Assembly (NCBI GenBank): GCA_014529385.2
Contig: CM043949.1
Span: 145,189,350-145,253,349, forward strand
Reading direction: 5' to 3'
DNA from: Adiantum capillus-veneris
Taxonomy: Eukaryota > Streptophyta > Polypodiopsida > Polypodiales > Pteridaceae
Length of the DNA stretch: 64,000 nt
Shown: positions 34,209-46,938 of the stretch, piece by piece
How positions within the stretch are numbered: position 1 is the stretch's first letter
Layout of the letters: every line of letters starts with the position of its first letter
Notes under the pieces: generated by a model
What the model saw: only the letters and a program-made list of their open reading frames with translations
What the model was told of the DNA's origin: nothing
Databases searched by the model: none
Translations under genes and position numbers: made by a program

Positions 34209-35879
34209 ACGAAACAACAAGGAAATTAGGAATGCTCCATTTCTGTATTTGTATCGATAAAGCAATCTTTCCACGACCAAAAAAACTCAAAAAACATACA
34301 TATTGCCTCATTCATTGATACAATATGTACAAATACTACTCGTATTCCATCCTTACTTATTTTACTGTTTCTGTCTCAAGGTAAAATTACGTATATATAT
34401 TTTATTTCTTCATTTGGATTTCAGATGTCTCAACGCTATGATACTATCATCTTTTTGCTATTTCAAAATTCTTGCAAATGGATTCTTCTCAATTATGCGT
34501 ATTCATATGGATAGAGCCATGCAAAGCCCAAAGTCTATATTTCTCTCAGAAATACAAATGAAGATTCTTAAAATGTACGCGCAAATATGGTTATACAAGT
34601 GGCTTCACCATTTAAATGAGAACAACCATCTTTGTAATGTAGCGGCTATGAAGAGATAAAAAAACGTGCATCAAAGAGAAGTCCCTCCTCCTTTATAAGC
34701 ATTCTCTTAAACTTAAAGATGTTTGCTACGATTCTCATGTAGAGTCTAATAACAAAATCCATTTGTTTCGTGGTGCAAAGCTCGACTCTCAAAACATAGT
34801 TATAAATGTCGATTAAATCACTATCCAAGTAAAGACTTAATGGTATAGGCACAAGTGTTGACATTGGGCATCCCAACAAAAAGCCATCTTCCATTTGAGA
34901 TTGTAAACAACCAAATATGGAGTAACAGAGATTTCACAGAGCTGCACCCACGACCTAAGAGTCTCCCTCCAAGAGATTATTGATCTTGCCATTGGGCTAG
35001 AATCAAACTATCATCTAGAGATACAAAGCCTTGGAGATTGGTGCCCCAGAAAAAGACCGAGCTACTATAGCTCACTTTTTGTTGTACAGAAACATAGAAA
35101 TGATTAGATCCATGAGTTTCAATAATGTATATGCAGAAAAGGCCCCGTACCTGAAAGATGTATCACTTTTGGTATTTATTTTCCATTGAAGAGAAAAAAC
35201 CACAAAGTGTTTATCTATGCATATCTAGTTTCCAAGTTTCCTGTTGTTCTATTGAAAGTGAATTTTAAATATGCTATTTTTGTCAATCGATTTGCTACAA
35301 TGCTTTTTGACTGTGTCTGTTTGTTCATATCATTTGAGAAATAATTATTGGCAAAGTATAGTAATTGATTATATAATTTGTATTTTGAACTCTTTGGATG
35401 GAAATTTTATGTAATAAGTAAGATGGTTTGATGTTACAATTTCACTATGTCGAAGGTTGTGCACACCTAATTTCCCACAATATTGGAGGTACAAGTATCT
35501 TACGCCACATATTCTATGAAATACAGCCTTCATATTAACCATTCTCAGATACACCAACCGATCCCGTGCTTGTAATATACTCAGGCCTGTAGCTGTCCTT
35601 CTCTAATATCTCCTTAGCATTCATAAATATTGGTTCAGATCTTTAAATACTTTTTCTCTTGCGGCACACTTTGCAATAAGTTACTAGTATAAATCACATT
35701 AACTGTTCAAGAATACCCATCAAACCTTTGTTCTATACCATGCATGCTTTGGATTATCACATTGTGATGATATCTCAAAAGCAATATATCCATCATGCTA
35801 TAATTGAAGATCGCAAACTTGCATTACTTCTCAAACTTGACAAAATACAACGGGAACTTGTATGCATTGACCTGAATCT
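34209..35879. other. no gene supported
   Basis: Overlapping short frames on both strands (34303-34659 plus, 34646-34894 minus, 35369-35557 minus) have no clear motif. A minus-strand phrase near 35480 (GKLGVHNLRHSEIV) faintly recalls a kinase catalytic loop, too weak to call. Confidence 0.35.
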
Positions 35880-36510
35880 ACATCTTAAACTGAAAATACT
35901 AAGGATTGAAATCTACAAATCTTGTGACTAATGAATTTTGATTCTATGTTGGTGATGACCGCAATGAAGACGCAACAACAATGACGATGCAGATATTGAA
36001 ACCTATGAACAACGGGCTGAATCTACAAACACTGACTCACGTGACCATGTCACGAGTAATTGCTGCAAGAAGTTTAGATCTACGAGGTTAATTGGGGGTT
36101 GCGCCCCGGAATCTAACTGCTAAAAAAAACTGAAAACACTGATGCAACAGAGGTAAGTGTTCCGTTGATTTCTACCATCGGCCTTGAATTTACATCTTCT
36201 TAGTGATTAGTAGCCATCAATCTAGATCCAATGTTTGAATCTGAGGTAACCATGATGGGAGTCCGCAAGCATTGTGAGCCTACATTTGGAACCACATCTT
36301 TTACAGAGACAACGATTTATTTAGAGCTTCCATCTTTTCGCAATTGAGTCAAAACCACAAAATGAGTCTCTATCTGAGGGATGCCTGCAAAGAGAAACCC
36401 TGGCGTAGCTATTCCACAAGCTGATAGATAATGTCCATGTTGTTGTAGCAAGCTTCCAACTGTTCATTCCAACAAAGTTGAGTCTGTAGAGGACTAGTCA
36501 CCTGAAGCTT
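35880..36510 (+). repeat. repeat-family copy B
   Basis: Starts ctgaaaatactaaggattg and continues through gggctgaatctacaaac, gaaaacactgatgcaa, gaggtaaccatgatggg and aaaatgagtctctatctgagg. The last block (36355-36500) reappears inverted at 40120-40345. Confidence 0.8.
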
Positions 36511-37350
36511 GTTAACTTTTTACATAGCTAAAGAAATTCAATCTTCGCAATGACTGTAAATTGTGGGAATATTTCAGAGTACCGCACCAAAATGTCAACT
36601 CTTTCTCCAAAGGCACCACTTCCTACGGATTGCACAAATCTCTACAATGTAGTGGGCTTGTCGACGATGTCCACAACGAGGAGAACGTTGATGATATGGG
36701 CTGGAAACTGAAAATACTAAGGATTGAAATCTACAAATCTTGTAACTACTAAATTCTGACTCTACGTTGGTGACGATGAAAATGACGACGACACAAGGAT
36801 GACAATGCAGATGCTGAAACCTATGAACAGCGGGCTGAATCTACAAATACTAACTGACCTGACCATGTCGCGAGGATCTGCTGCAACAAGGTCAGATCTA
36901 TGAGGTTTGGTGTTGTGCTACGAAATCTAACTGCTAAAAAAACTGAAAACACTGATGCAACGGAGGTAAGCGTTTCCGTTGATTTCTATCATCAGCCTGT
37001 GATTCCAATCTGGCTCAATTTTGAGAGATTCCTGCAGCAACTGAGGTCAATGCTTCGTACCATAAATCCTACCCGAGATTCCCCTCTGTAAAGTGAGGTT
37101 AGGGTAAAGGATGGGAAAGTCATAACCGGGGATCTATAGCGTCATATACACAAATCAGCCTTGCATTGAAGAAACACCGAAAAAATAACAACAAGCTTCT
37201 CCTCTATCAACCAAGTTAAAATGGCACCAAATCAGCCTATACTCGAGCATCCAAGGCTCTCAAGACATCAAGGTCTTCAATACCATGTTAGAATAGGCTG
37301 TGAGAGATGCAATATGAATTTCTTCGAAGGCCCAGTTTCTATGGTGAAAG
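36511..37350 (+). repeat. repeat-family copy C
   Basis: Begins with the caagcttgttaa...ttacatagctaaag block, then the cctacggattgcacaaatc block, then ctgaaaatactaagg...ctgatgcaacgg to about 37065. The 3' part (agattcctgcagcaactgagg) is the partner of the inverted copy at 25426-25795. The tail 37066-37350 has no partner that I found. Confidence 0.75.
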
Positions 37351-38215
37351 TAGTCTATTATTGATTGTACAAATCTCTACAATGCAGTGAGCTTATAAAC
37401 GATGTCAATGACGATGAGGACGGCAATGAGCCGGGCTGAAAACTGAAAATTTTAAGGGCTGAAATCTTTAAGACTCTATATTGGTGAGAATAGTCATGAT
37501 GACGATGTGACGGCGATGCGTTGAAAATGCACATGTCGAGATATGCGAATAGCGGACTGAATATGAAAATGGTAGCTAATCTAACCGTGCGGCGAGGACC
37601 TGTTGTGCAAAGGTGAGATATGCAAAGTTTAGGGTTTGCGGTGCGGAATCTAACTGCTGAAAAATGAAAAATTAAAATGCTGATGCAAGGGAGGCAAGTA
37701 CTCCCATTTTTTTCTACCATCTCCCCCATTGAAACCTGGACTTCCAGTCCTAGTTTGCATGGTAAATTTGTTGCATTCTAAGTACCAAATTTGCATTTTT
37801 TGTACCTGGTTTTCAGTTCTTTAAGTCAATTCTAACGCCGTTGATTATCCGGAACTGCTCATTTCTCCATTGCTCTCCTAGTGTAATACTCTATCGTCTT
37901 ACCTCCAGCAAGGCTGTAAGACACAGTGCCATCGTCATTGCTAGCAGGTAGACGAGCAAAATCACATTGAGAGTCTCCGCAACGAGCTTGTTGCTGAAAA
38001 GGGAGAAGCCTGAATCTACATCTTCTAGCGATCAGTAGTAGCCATTAATCAGAGCCAGCGTTCCAACCTGAGGTAACCACCACGGGAGTTTGCAAGCATT
38101 GTGAGTCTACATTTGGAACCACATCTTTTATAGAAACAATGATTATCTAGAGCTTCCATCTTTTAGCAATCGAGTCAAAACCCCAAAATGAGTCTGTATC
38201 TGAGGACTAGTCATT
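37351..38215 (+). repeat. repeat-family copy D
   Basis: Contains the same order of landmarks, including the closing tctcctagtgtaatactcta ...aaggctgtaagacac block shared with copy A, then the gaggtaaccaccacggg and gtctgtatctgagg blocks shared with copy B. It is interrupted after ggactagtca by the foldback element; the rest resumes at 39256. Confidence 0.8.
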
Positions 38216-39255
38216 AGGAGATTTCGAAGGTCTTTTGGAGGGCCTTTTGGAAGAGAGAGGAAAATAAGCTCCTCCAATGAGACAAGAGCCTACGTTACGT
38301 AAAAAAATAGATTGATATTAACAAAAATATAAAAGGTGTCCCTCTCCTCATTTAATAATCTAGTGGTCCTTGAAGACGATCACTCTCTTTCATTTAATGC
38401 GAGCACCTTTTTCAGAAGGTAGACGCGGTGCATTTGATACGGCTTACGTCATCACTAGAACTCAAAAATTCACAAAACTATCAAGTGGTGGAAGATTTTT
38501 AAACTTTTGATATTGTCAATGCGTCCGGAACGCCCAAATATCCTAGAAATGAATGTCCAATTGCCTCGCTCCGACATCCAAAGAGGAAAAAAATGTCTGA
38601 AACCCCTAAAAGAACATTTACTAACGGTGCGCGAGGGGGCATTCCAAAATTTTGGAATGCCTCCTCGCGCGCCGTTAGTAAAAAGCCCATTTTTTCCTCT
38701 TTGTAGGAAGCTTTTTGAGAGAAAAATGTCAAAAAACCTCTAAAAAGGGGCTTTCTTGAAAGATAAGTGTCCAAAAATCACTAAAAGGAGTTTTGTACTA
38801 ACGGCGCGCAGGGGGGCATTCTAGAATTTTAGAATGCCTCCTCGTGCGCCTTAAGTAAAAAGCCCATTTTTTGAGGTTTTTTGACATTTTTTGCCTCTCC
38901 GGATGTCGGAATGAAACAAGTAGACATTCGTTTTTAGGGTATTTTGGCGTTCCGGACGCATTGGTGGTGTCAAAAGCCTCAAAATCTATCACTATTTGAC
39001 AGTTTGTGACTTTTCAACTTTAAGTGATGACGTAAGCTACATTGAATGCGCCGCACCTGCCTCCTGAAAAAGACGCTCGCATCAAATAAAAAAGTGACCG
39101 TTTTCAAGGACGATTGGGAATATAAATCTACTTTTTAGAGTGTGTAGTTCTCGTTTTGGACGTACTCACAAGGTGCAAGTGCATTTTAAAAAAAGTTTCT
39201 AGAGAGAGAAATACAATTTCTTACAAGGCCCTCCAAATGACCTCTGAAATTTTCT
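38216..39255. mobile_element. ~1 kb foldback (inverted-repeat) element with two GC-rich hairpins
   Basis: The two ends are inverted complements (ttaggagatttcgaaggtc at the left, with ggagggcctt about 25 bases in; mirrored at 39210-39250). Inverted similarity continues inward for roughly 380 bases per arm: gcgtccggaacgcc near 38521 pairs with ggcgttccggacgc near 38946. The centre holds two related hairpins, 38621-38678 and 38798-38855. It splits a repeat-family copy (ggactagtca | catctgaagcttg), so it is an insertion. No transposase. A target duplication is not clear. This fits a MITE or foldback-type DNA element. Confidence 0.75.
38621..38678. other. near-perfect GC-rich hairpin
   Basis: ctaacggtgcgcgagg is followed by a palindromic core cattccaaaattttggaatg and then by cctcgcgcgccgttag, a stem of about 28 base pairs with one or two mismatches. 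A diverged second version is at 38798-38855. Confidence 0.85.
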
Positions 39256-39593
39256 AATGCATCTGAAGCTTGTTAAATGTTTTACATAGCCAAAGCAATT
39301 CAATCTTGCAATGACTGTAAACTGTGGGGATATCTCAGAGTACCGCACCAGAATGCTGTCAAACCTTCCTTTGAAGACACCACTCCTTACAGTGAGACTA
39401 ATCTACTACTGATTGCACAAATATCTATATTGCTACTGAATTCTAACTCTACATCGGTGACGACGGCAAAGACACTGTCGCAACAATGATGATGCAAATG
39501 TTGAAACCCACAAACAGTATGCTGAATCCACAAACGCTGGTTGACCTGACCATGTCGCAAGGATCTGCTGCAAGAAGTCAGGTCTACGAAGTT
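39256..39593 (+). repeat. repeat-family copy E (continuation of the interrupted copy)
   Basis: Resumes with catctgaagcttgttaaatg, continuing the sequence broken at 38215, and runs through the landmarks to gacctgaccatgtcgcaagg. Shorter than the others in the middle: the block between tctatattgctactgaattc and the neighbouring landmark is deleted. Confidence 0.75.
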
Positions 39594-40119
39594 GACTAGT
39601 CACCTGAAGGTTGTTAATTTTTTACATATATAAAGCAATTCAATATTCATGATAACTGTAAATTTTGAGGATATCTCAAAGTACTACATCAAAATGCTAT
39701 CAAACCTTCCTCTGAAGACACCACTTCCTACAGTGAGACTAATCTACTACTAGTTACACAAATATCTACAATGCAACGGGCTTGTCGACGATGTTCACAA
39801 TGAGGAGAACGATGATGATACGGGCTAGAAACTTAATTCAATAGCAACAAGATTTGTAGATTTCAATCCTTAGTATTTTTAGTTTCCAACCCATATTATC
39901 ATCGTTCTCCTCGTCGTCAACATCGTCAACAAGCCCATTGCATTGTAGAGATTTGTGCAATCAGTAGTAGATTAGTCTCACCGTAGGGAGTGGTGCCTTT
40001 AGAGGAAGGTTTGACAGTATTCTGGTGCGATAGTCTGAGATATCCCCACAGTTTATAGTCATTGCAAGATTGAATTGCTTTAGCTATGTAAAAAATTTAA
40101 CAAGCTTCAGATGACTAGT
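39594..40119. repeat. inverted repeat of two repeat-family copies
   Basis: The arm 39594-39830 (gactagtcacctgaagg...gatacgggctagaaact) is complemented by 39883-40119 (agtttccaaccc...cagatgactagtc), with a ~50-base spacer. The arms are each about 237 bases. Confidence 0.85.
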
Positions 40120-40350
40120 CCTCAGAATATCCTTCTTGTTTGGTATCGACATTTCTTTTGGATCTAATTGGATGGATTATCTTGTCTAGTTTTGGCGTCT
40201 TGTTGAATGCTACAGACTGGGCTATGTTGGAATGAATAGCTGGAAGCTTGCTACAACAACATGGACGTTATCTATCAGCTTGTGGAATAGCTACGCTGCG
40301 GTTTAGCTTTGTAGGCACCCCTTAGATAGAGACTCATTTTGGCACAGGAA
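40120..40350 (-). repeat. repeat-family block, reverse orientation
   Basis: Reverse complement of the 36355-36500 block, recognisable by tagctggaagcttgctacaa, gctgtggaatagct-like text and tagatagagactcattttg. It extends the inverted copy beginning at 39883. Confidence 0.75.
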
Positions 40351-41528
40351 GCAGCACTACCGGGATCAGGTGGTCATTGAATCAAAGGTCAACCTGCTCT
40401 GTCACATGGCCCTCGCATCATAGCGGGACTGAGGCTTGCACCAGGGATGTGACCATTCTTGTGACGATGTCATTATGTCCACAGCCAGTGGGACTCTCGG
40501 TGCTAGGTACAAAGACATGACCAGCCTCTGGTGGGCAATCAACACTTTTTTGCCAAGAGCAGCTAATGGTGTTGTGCATCTGCTCAAGATAAGAGAAGTG
40601 CATGTCTAGAATGAAATCCTGTCAAGACCCATCCACATAAACCATGTTCAATGATATCCCCAAATATCATACCCCCGTCTCACTGGCTGCTTGCATCAAT
40701 TCATTTTTGACTATTGCCAAGAAGCTAAGGAACTAAGGCTCATATTTTTCTTCCAATTTTCCCTCGCCAAGGCCTTACTACTTTGATGCCAACTACACAC
40801 ATAACTAAGGCTAATATAGCCCGAAACAAAAATTACTTGCAATTGTACATGTCAATGTGATATATCATGCGCGCGTAACATACATAACTAAGCCTAGAAG
40901 AGAAAATATACATACACATCATCAGCCACCATTAGCTTGGTAAAGATCACCACCTTCGTAAATATGATTTACTAGTTCCTATCACATACTTTCGCATTGA
41001 CAATTCCACTAAACCAGAGCTGGGATACTAATCAGCTCTACCAAATGATAGGTTCTTAATTCATAAGGCACTCTGTACTACCCCACAATCCTTCAGAGGA
41101 GTGAGTAGACCAGAAACATAGTCTACCTGTAAGGAAACCTTCATTGCTTTTGATCCTCCTCCTATGTTCATCTGCGTTCGTACCCCTCCTACTATATTAA
41201 GCATGTAATTAAAACTAAACACATCGTGGCTTAACACAAGAAATTTTGCAAGAAACTTGGATGAGACAGAAAGAAAATTTAGCAACAGAAGACACCCACG
41301 TTTCCTATGCTTAAATATAAAAATGTTGACCATAGATTTTGACACACACATTTACCAAACTTTTAATCTTCAACAGGCAACGAGCCCATTTCCTTGCCAT
41401 ATACTCATGGTCAAGTCACTTGCACGGAGTTCTACAATATGATCAAGATATACTGAGTAATTCCTTGAGATAAACCATGTGCAGACATTACAATGATCTT
41501 AGTCAGTTATAACACCAAGCAATTGGCC
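40351..41528. other. no gene identified; one 96-codon minus-strand ORF
   Basis: At 41351-41061 (minus) a frame ends ...GGGSKAMKVSLQVDYVSGLL TPLKDCGVVQSAL, which looks more protein-like than its surroundings and could be an exon. I do not recognise it, and neither neighbouring exons nor splice sites are convincing. The rest of the stretch shows no coding pattern that I can support. Confidence 0.3.
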
Positions 41529-44500
41529 ACTTAGTCCTTGTTTCCTTACAAGTTTTACTTGTGCATCATAGATGACAATTCCTCCAGAAGCAGCATCATG
41601 ACTTCTTCGATAAGAGCCATCCAAACATAAGTGAATCATTGGATATGGAAAGAGGTTCCACCTTCTTTCTTTGCACCACCTCTTCCTTAACCAAAATAGG
41701 AGTCTCTCTATAAGTGAGTAAATCTGCCAAGGTAGCGCGAGTACTCTCTTCCATTAAAAAAGTGAATTGAAGCTATTGAAGTTCAATAACCCATTTCATC
41801 ATTGTCTTTTATATATTTGCGTTATTAAACAATTGAGGAAGCAATGAATAATTGGTGAGAAAAGTGAAAATTTTTGCAACAAGTAATGTCTAAATCTTCT
41901 GCAAAATCATAAACCATATTGGTCATCACCAATTCAATTTTTTGTGTAATCTCTTTCATGTGGATTTTTCACTCTACTAGCATAATGAAGAGGCTTCATA
42001 TCCTGAGATTCCTTCCCCTTTGCAACAACATAGCTCCAATGGCATCATTTCCCACTGATGGATTAAATAAAAAATATTTTTTCCCACTCAAGAGCTTTCA
42101 TAATAGGCAGTGTACTCAAAACCTCTTTGACTCTGTCAAAAACATCTTCATAGTCATGTGTCCACTCCAATGGATCTCTCTTAACCATTTTCTGCAATGG
42201 ATACAATAATTGTCATAACAAAGGTATGAATTAAGACAGATATTTAACCTTGTTTATGAAAGTGTCCAATTGTCTTGTATCCTTTGGGGATGACAACAAT
42301 AAGAAGGCTTCTACTTTCTTTGGATCTGCCTCAATCCCATTTTCTGAATTACATGTCAAAGAAGCTTCACTCTTGGCTCTGCCAAATGAAATTTGTTAGG
42401 GTTAACTGACACCCGTATTCATCATACCTTGCAAAAGTCATTTCAAGCTTCTGAATATGCTCTTTCCTTGAATTGTATACACAAAAATCATCTATGAACC
42501 CTTTGACAAACTTCCCAAGGAACGGGGTAAGGACCCAATCCACTTTTCTTTCAAAAGCTTTGGGTCCATTTGTCAAGGAAGGCAGCAAAAGAAGAAACAA
42601 CCCCATGGAGTGATAAAAGTAGTGTTTTTTTGGTCTTCAGGAGCAAGGATACGTTGGAAATACCCTAAATAGCCATCACAAACACTATATCTTTCTTGAT
42701 ATAATAGCTTATAATCAATGCAAACTCACCAATGCCAACTTTTATTTGGAGTGACCACTACATGGCTCACCCATTCAGCATTATCAACCGGCACAATGAA
42801 CCTTGTATCCAAAAGTTTATCCACTTCTTCCTTTAAAGCATTCATTTGCTCCTTACCCATCCTTTTTAATTTATGTCTTATTGGTTTGGCCCCTTCAACT
42901 AGTTCAATCTTTACAAGATATCCAGTAAAACCCCTTATTTCTTGATATGAAGTGATGAAAAGATTTGAAAACATGTCCAACATTGTTAAGTACTCCCTTC
43001 TTTCTCCTTGTGTCAAATTAGTAAACATGTTTTGAATTAACCCCTTCTTCATTGGCAATTCTTGTTTAGACTGCATCAGCTCCTCGAGTTGTTCTAAATG
43101 GCTTGAAGCATTTATATCCCCTCACACTTGCATTACTTCACCAATTTCTCTCTTCTCCTCATCCAACAGAATGACACTTCACCCTCACTAGAACTAGAAG
43201 TAGTGCTATTTTCTGAATCTTTAGAGTTGTCTTCACTAGTAGCTTTTGATTCATCATTTTCACTCACATCTTCTAGTGCCAAAGTTTGCTTGGTAGTCAT
43301 ATCAAACACCCTCTTCTCACCCTTCTTTCCATACACACAGATTGTGCCCTTGCCCCAATATTGTATAGCACCAACAACTCTCAACCAAGGTCGTCCCAAA
43401 ATAAGAGGAAAAGCTCACAGGCTAGCTAGCATAACATGACAGTTTACTATAACCTTCACGTTGAAGACTTCAACTTCCAAATTCTTAATCAACCCCAAAC
43501 ACTTCACTTTGGCATGGTTTTCTAGTACGATCTTGAACCCACATCTTCCGCATGTAATGAGACCCACACTCTCGATACATGACTATGTGATCACAAAAAC
43601 TTGAGAACCTCTATCAATGTAGGCCTCTCCCATGCCCACACTTTTGTGCTAATCGTTCACCACAGGACAAAGGTAACTCTCCCACAACCAACACATTGAC
43701 TTGTTCATGCTTCGGCTCTTTCTCTAGATGTACTTATGACTTCCACTGCCTCTTAAGTTCGGGCACCATATTCATCAATTGTCCAAAAGTACAATTTACT
43801 TTTCTCCCAATCAGGTCTTCTTTTAAACTGTAATCTGTTTGGCCTTCTCCCAAAGGTAAATCTGCTACTTCAAATCATCTACGAGGTCTTCTCTTCCTCT
43901 TAACTTTTTCATCTTCACCCTCCTTCTCTTTCCCCTCCTTTTTGTTACTGGGACCTGGAGTAGCATAGCCTTTCCTCTCTCTTTTGCCTATGGGCATCAT
44001 ATCTGCTTCTTTCTTTTCAACCCGCACAATACCCACATGTCCACCATAGGTTGAGGTCTAATTTTTATATTCAATACCTTGATCTCCTCGTATATCCACT
44101 GCATAATCATTATCCCTGTTAGGAATCTATTGAGGAAGTGGAAATGTATCACCTCCATCCTTGTTGGACTTGGATAATGAGTGCTGATATGACCAAGTTC
44201 ACCACAATCATATTAGGTAGGGATGAACCTCCTTTGTGGCTCAAAGACACCTTGTCCATGACCCACATTACCATTAGGCTAAGCTTCATATGGCTCGGAC
44301 ATTCCTCTACCATGACCACGACCACGACCACCTCCAAGAACACTGAGCCACAATTCCTCCATCATGGGCATCATGTCTTGCATATTTTTCTACAATTGGT
44401 TAGTGTTCGCAACCCTTTGAGCAGGTTGGGCTTTAGTCTCTACCTGATTTTCCTCATTTTGGCCACCATTACCTTGCACATGAACCGATTTCTTATACTC

Positions 44501-45311
44501 ATTGATTCTTTGAGCTTTCCATTCTTTCTCCTTGGCGATGGTGATAGCTTCCTCAAAAGTAGCGGGCCTTTTCAGCTCAGCTTTGAACTTTAGACTTTCC
44601 TTTAAGTTTTCCACAAAATGGTCCTTCTTTAACATGGCTAGAGGTATTTCATTTCCTAAAGCTTGGGCCCAGTTATTCCATAAACGGGTCAATTGCATGA
44701 AAAAATCATCAACACTTTGATTAGCCTTCTGAGTGTACCCCAAGCCAGACTTCATCAAGTACTTCAATGATCCTGTATTGTGCCCAAAAATCTTGCTTTA
44801 CACGATTGTAGTCCAAAACCACCTTCTTCATGATTTTGTAACCAAACTTTTGCCTCGTCCTATAAACTGTATTGCAACAACCGCAATAATATAGCTTGAT
44901 CTAGTATATTTTACAGTAAGCAATTACTTCCAATTCTCAATTAAAGTCTATGCATTCTCATTAGGCAATCCATGAAACTATGGAAACTCATCTGCCATGT
45001 TTGATTGGCACAAAAGTGCTTACATGTAACTTCATAAGTGCAAGGAATGTCGATGGATCGCTCCACTAAAAAATCCACCTCACATTGGGTAACCCGGCCC
45101 TCAGTGCTTGGCTTCACAAAACCTCATGGCCCTCCAAAGACTGCAATTCAATTACACAACTTCCTCAAGTGCTCTCCACAATTTTCACATGCATAGGTGG
45201 TTGTCCATAAGGAACTACATTCCCTTTACATTCTTTGCATGCAGAATAGACATATTTCACAAGAATTGGAGCACATGAGCACTTTCTCCTTCATTAGGGG
45301 CACCAAAACCA
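41529..45311 (-). mobile_element. truncated Tat-like Ty3/gypsy relic (copy 2), 5' part
   Basis: From 41529 to about 43865 this is colinear with 19717-22125 (copy 1) at roughly 90-95% by eye. Minus-strand content: gag-like SVDDFFMQLTRLWNNWAQAL and FKAELKRPATFEEAI (44390-44767), the protease region with GRPWLRVVGA (43133-43399), RT entry and core (42726-43076; the catalytic FIDDFCVYN at 42367-42606), and the beginning of the archaeal-type RNase H. It breaks off at 41529, losing integrase and the 3' LTR. Stops occur in every domain. Confidence 0.85.
45292..45305 (-). promoter_or_regulatory. primer-binding site candidate of gypsy copy 2
   Basis: The minus strand reads TGGTGCCCCTAATG six bases from the LTR start. 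The first nine bases equal those of the candidate site of the element at 55514-64000 (TGGTGCCCCCAC). I cannot assign the tRNA by eye. Confidence 0.55.
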
Positions 45312-46938
45312 TGTTAGCACACAAAAAAAAGAAAAACCATAGCCTGTATAGACTTGCACGAGAAACATCGTCGGAAGGAAGAACTATTGCACCGCCAAAA
45401 CCACCTATGATAAGCACCTATAAAGAGTTATGAAGAATCCTTCTATCATAAAGCACACTTAGAATTAGGAGAAAAAAAGTACATAAAGACATAGTTCAAC
45501 CATAGGCTAAAAAAAGAAGAAAGATGAGAGAGATATGGGCACTCGAAGCTGGGGTTGTACTCTATCTTGCTAAAAAATGAGCTCTCTGGAAAGTTTATAG
45601 GTGTTGTAGAGAATTTCAGCTATAAAATGGGCCTCTTTTTATCTTTTATCCCAAGAGATCTCTTCTTTCTCCTCAGACGACAAGGTTTTCTTTGAGGACT
45701 CCATTCTATTGGTCCATTTTTGGCTTCATTTGGGTAAGAAATGGGCCGCCAGTGACTTTTGGGCCAAGGGAAGGGGTGCGAGCTAGTGTCGAGGGGATCA
45801 AAAGAGTGGGAAGGCACTTGAGTAGGCAATGGGAATCTTAAATGGTGCCATATTCTCCCCCATAAAGCCCAGGAGTCCCCCATAGCCAAGGCTTGAGAGA
45901 GCTCCTCTCTCCTTTGATACACCCCTAATGGGCACCCCATCCTCCCCTTATACCCATTTCCTCCTTCCCCGTTCCCATGTGGGATAATCCCATTTCCACA
46001 TGGTATCCTCTTCTTCCACTTCTCCAACTCCTTCCCTCCCCCTCAAAACATTTCCAACTTGACCCCTTCTGAGGACCAACTTCCTAGGGGCATAGTGAAC
46101 CGCTCCGACCACCAATAAGATGCCCTAAAACACGATCGGAGCCCATTACTTCGGCTATCTCCAAAAATTTAAAATATCAACATTTCTAATTTTAGATCAT
46201 CAAATTGGACTACTTGCCTTTGTCGCATGCATCTACAACCACTTTCTAAGTTGAGACCGCCGCCCACTTTGGACGCACATAACTCATATGTACAAGTCTG
46301 ATTCACAAGCTATAAATCACGGCTAAAAATACTTATTGAAAACCATGTTCTGGGGACGTGAACAACCCAAAACACCACCCAACAAAACCAAACCTTTGTA
46401 CATAAATGTTTTACATGGTCACTCCCAAGACTTGAAGCACTATGTGCACATATATACATGAGGCTAGCTAGCAAGCTTTTTGGCATGATCTAATGACTTT
46501 CTACTCATCCTAAAAATACCTCATAGCGTCTTCCCATTTGTTGGAGCCTTGTGCTTGCTAGAACCTTGGGGTTAGAAATGATGGTTGTTTGGATAGATTA
46601 CCTTGTGCAAGGAATCCGGCCTCTTTGTCACCAATAAGACAAAACCAATATCTCAGTTCTATGGATGCATTGTTTGACCGATACACTCCATAGCAGCTTG
46701 TGACCTACAATCTATGCATGGGGGAGTCACGAAGGGACTCCTTACATCAAGAGCCTTGCACCGATTGCACTTCAGCCTATAGCCCCTTCTTACCATCCTA
46801 CTCCCCTTCCATCATAAGGTACCATTACCATGCAATCATAGGGTCCCACTCCCATGGAATCGCAGGGTCCCACGCCACTCCATTCCCCTCTTGCTTTGCC
46901 AGAGCATCATCGATTCACTTCTTCTAGCGGCGCACTGT
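45312..46938 (-). repeat. 5' LTR of gypsy copy 2, outer end undefined
   Basis: Begins TGTTAGCACACA next to the primer site. No second copy is in the window, so the right limit is unknown; the long fungal-like gypsy LTR starts at 46939. The sequence has no gene; the 135-codon minus-strand ORF at 45620-46027 is Trp/Pro-rich and without a known motif. Confidence 0.5.

Noticed and set aside
35369-35557. Possible kinase catalytic loop (LGVHNLRHSEIV) on the minus strand
   Set aside because: No other kinase subdomain lies nearby, and the catalytic Asp is absent.
45620-46027. 135-codon minus-strand ORF rich in Trp, Gly and Pro
   Set aside because: It lies within an LTR region, begins in a GA-rich stretch and shows no motif.
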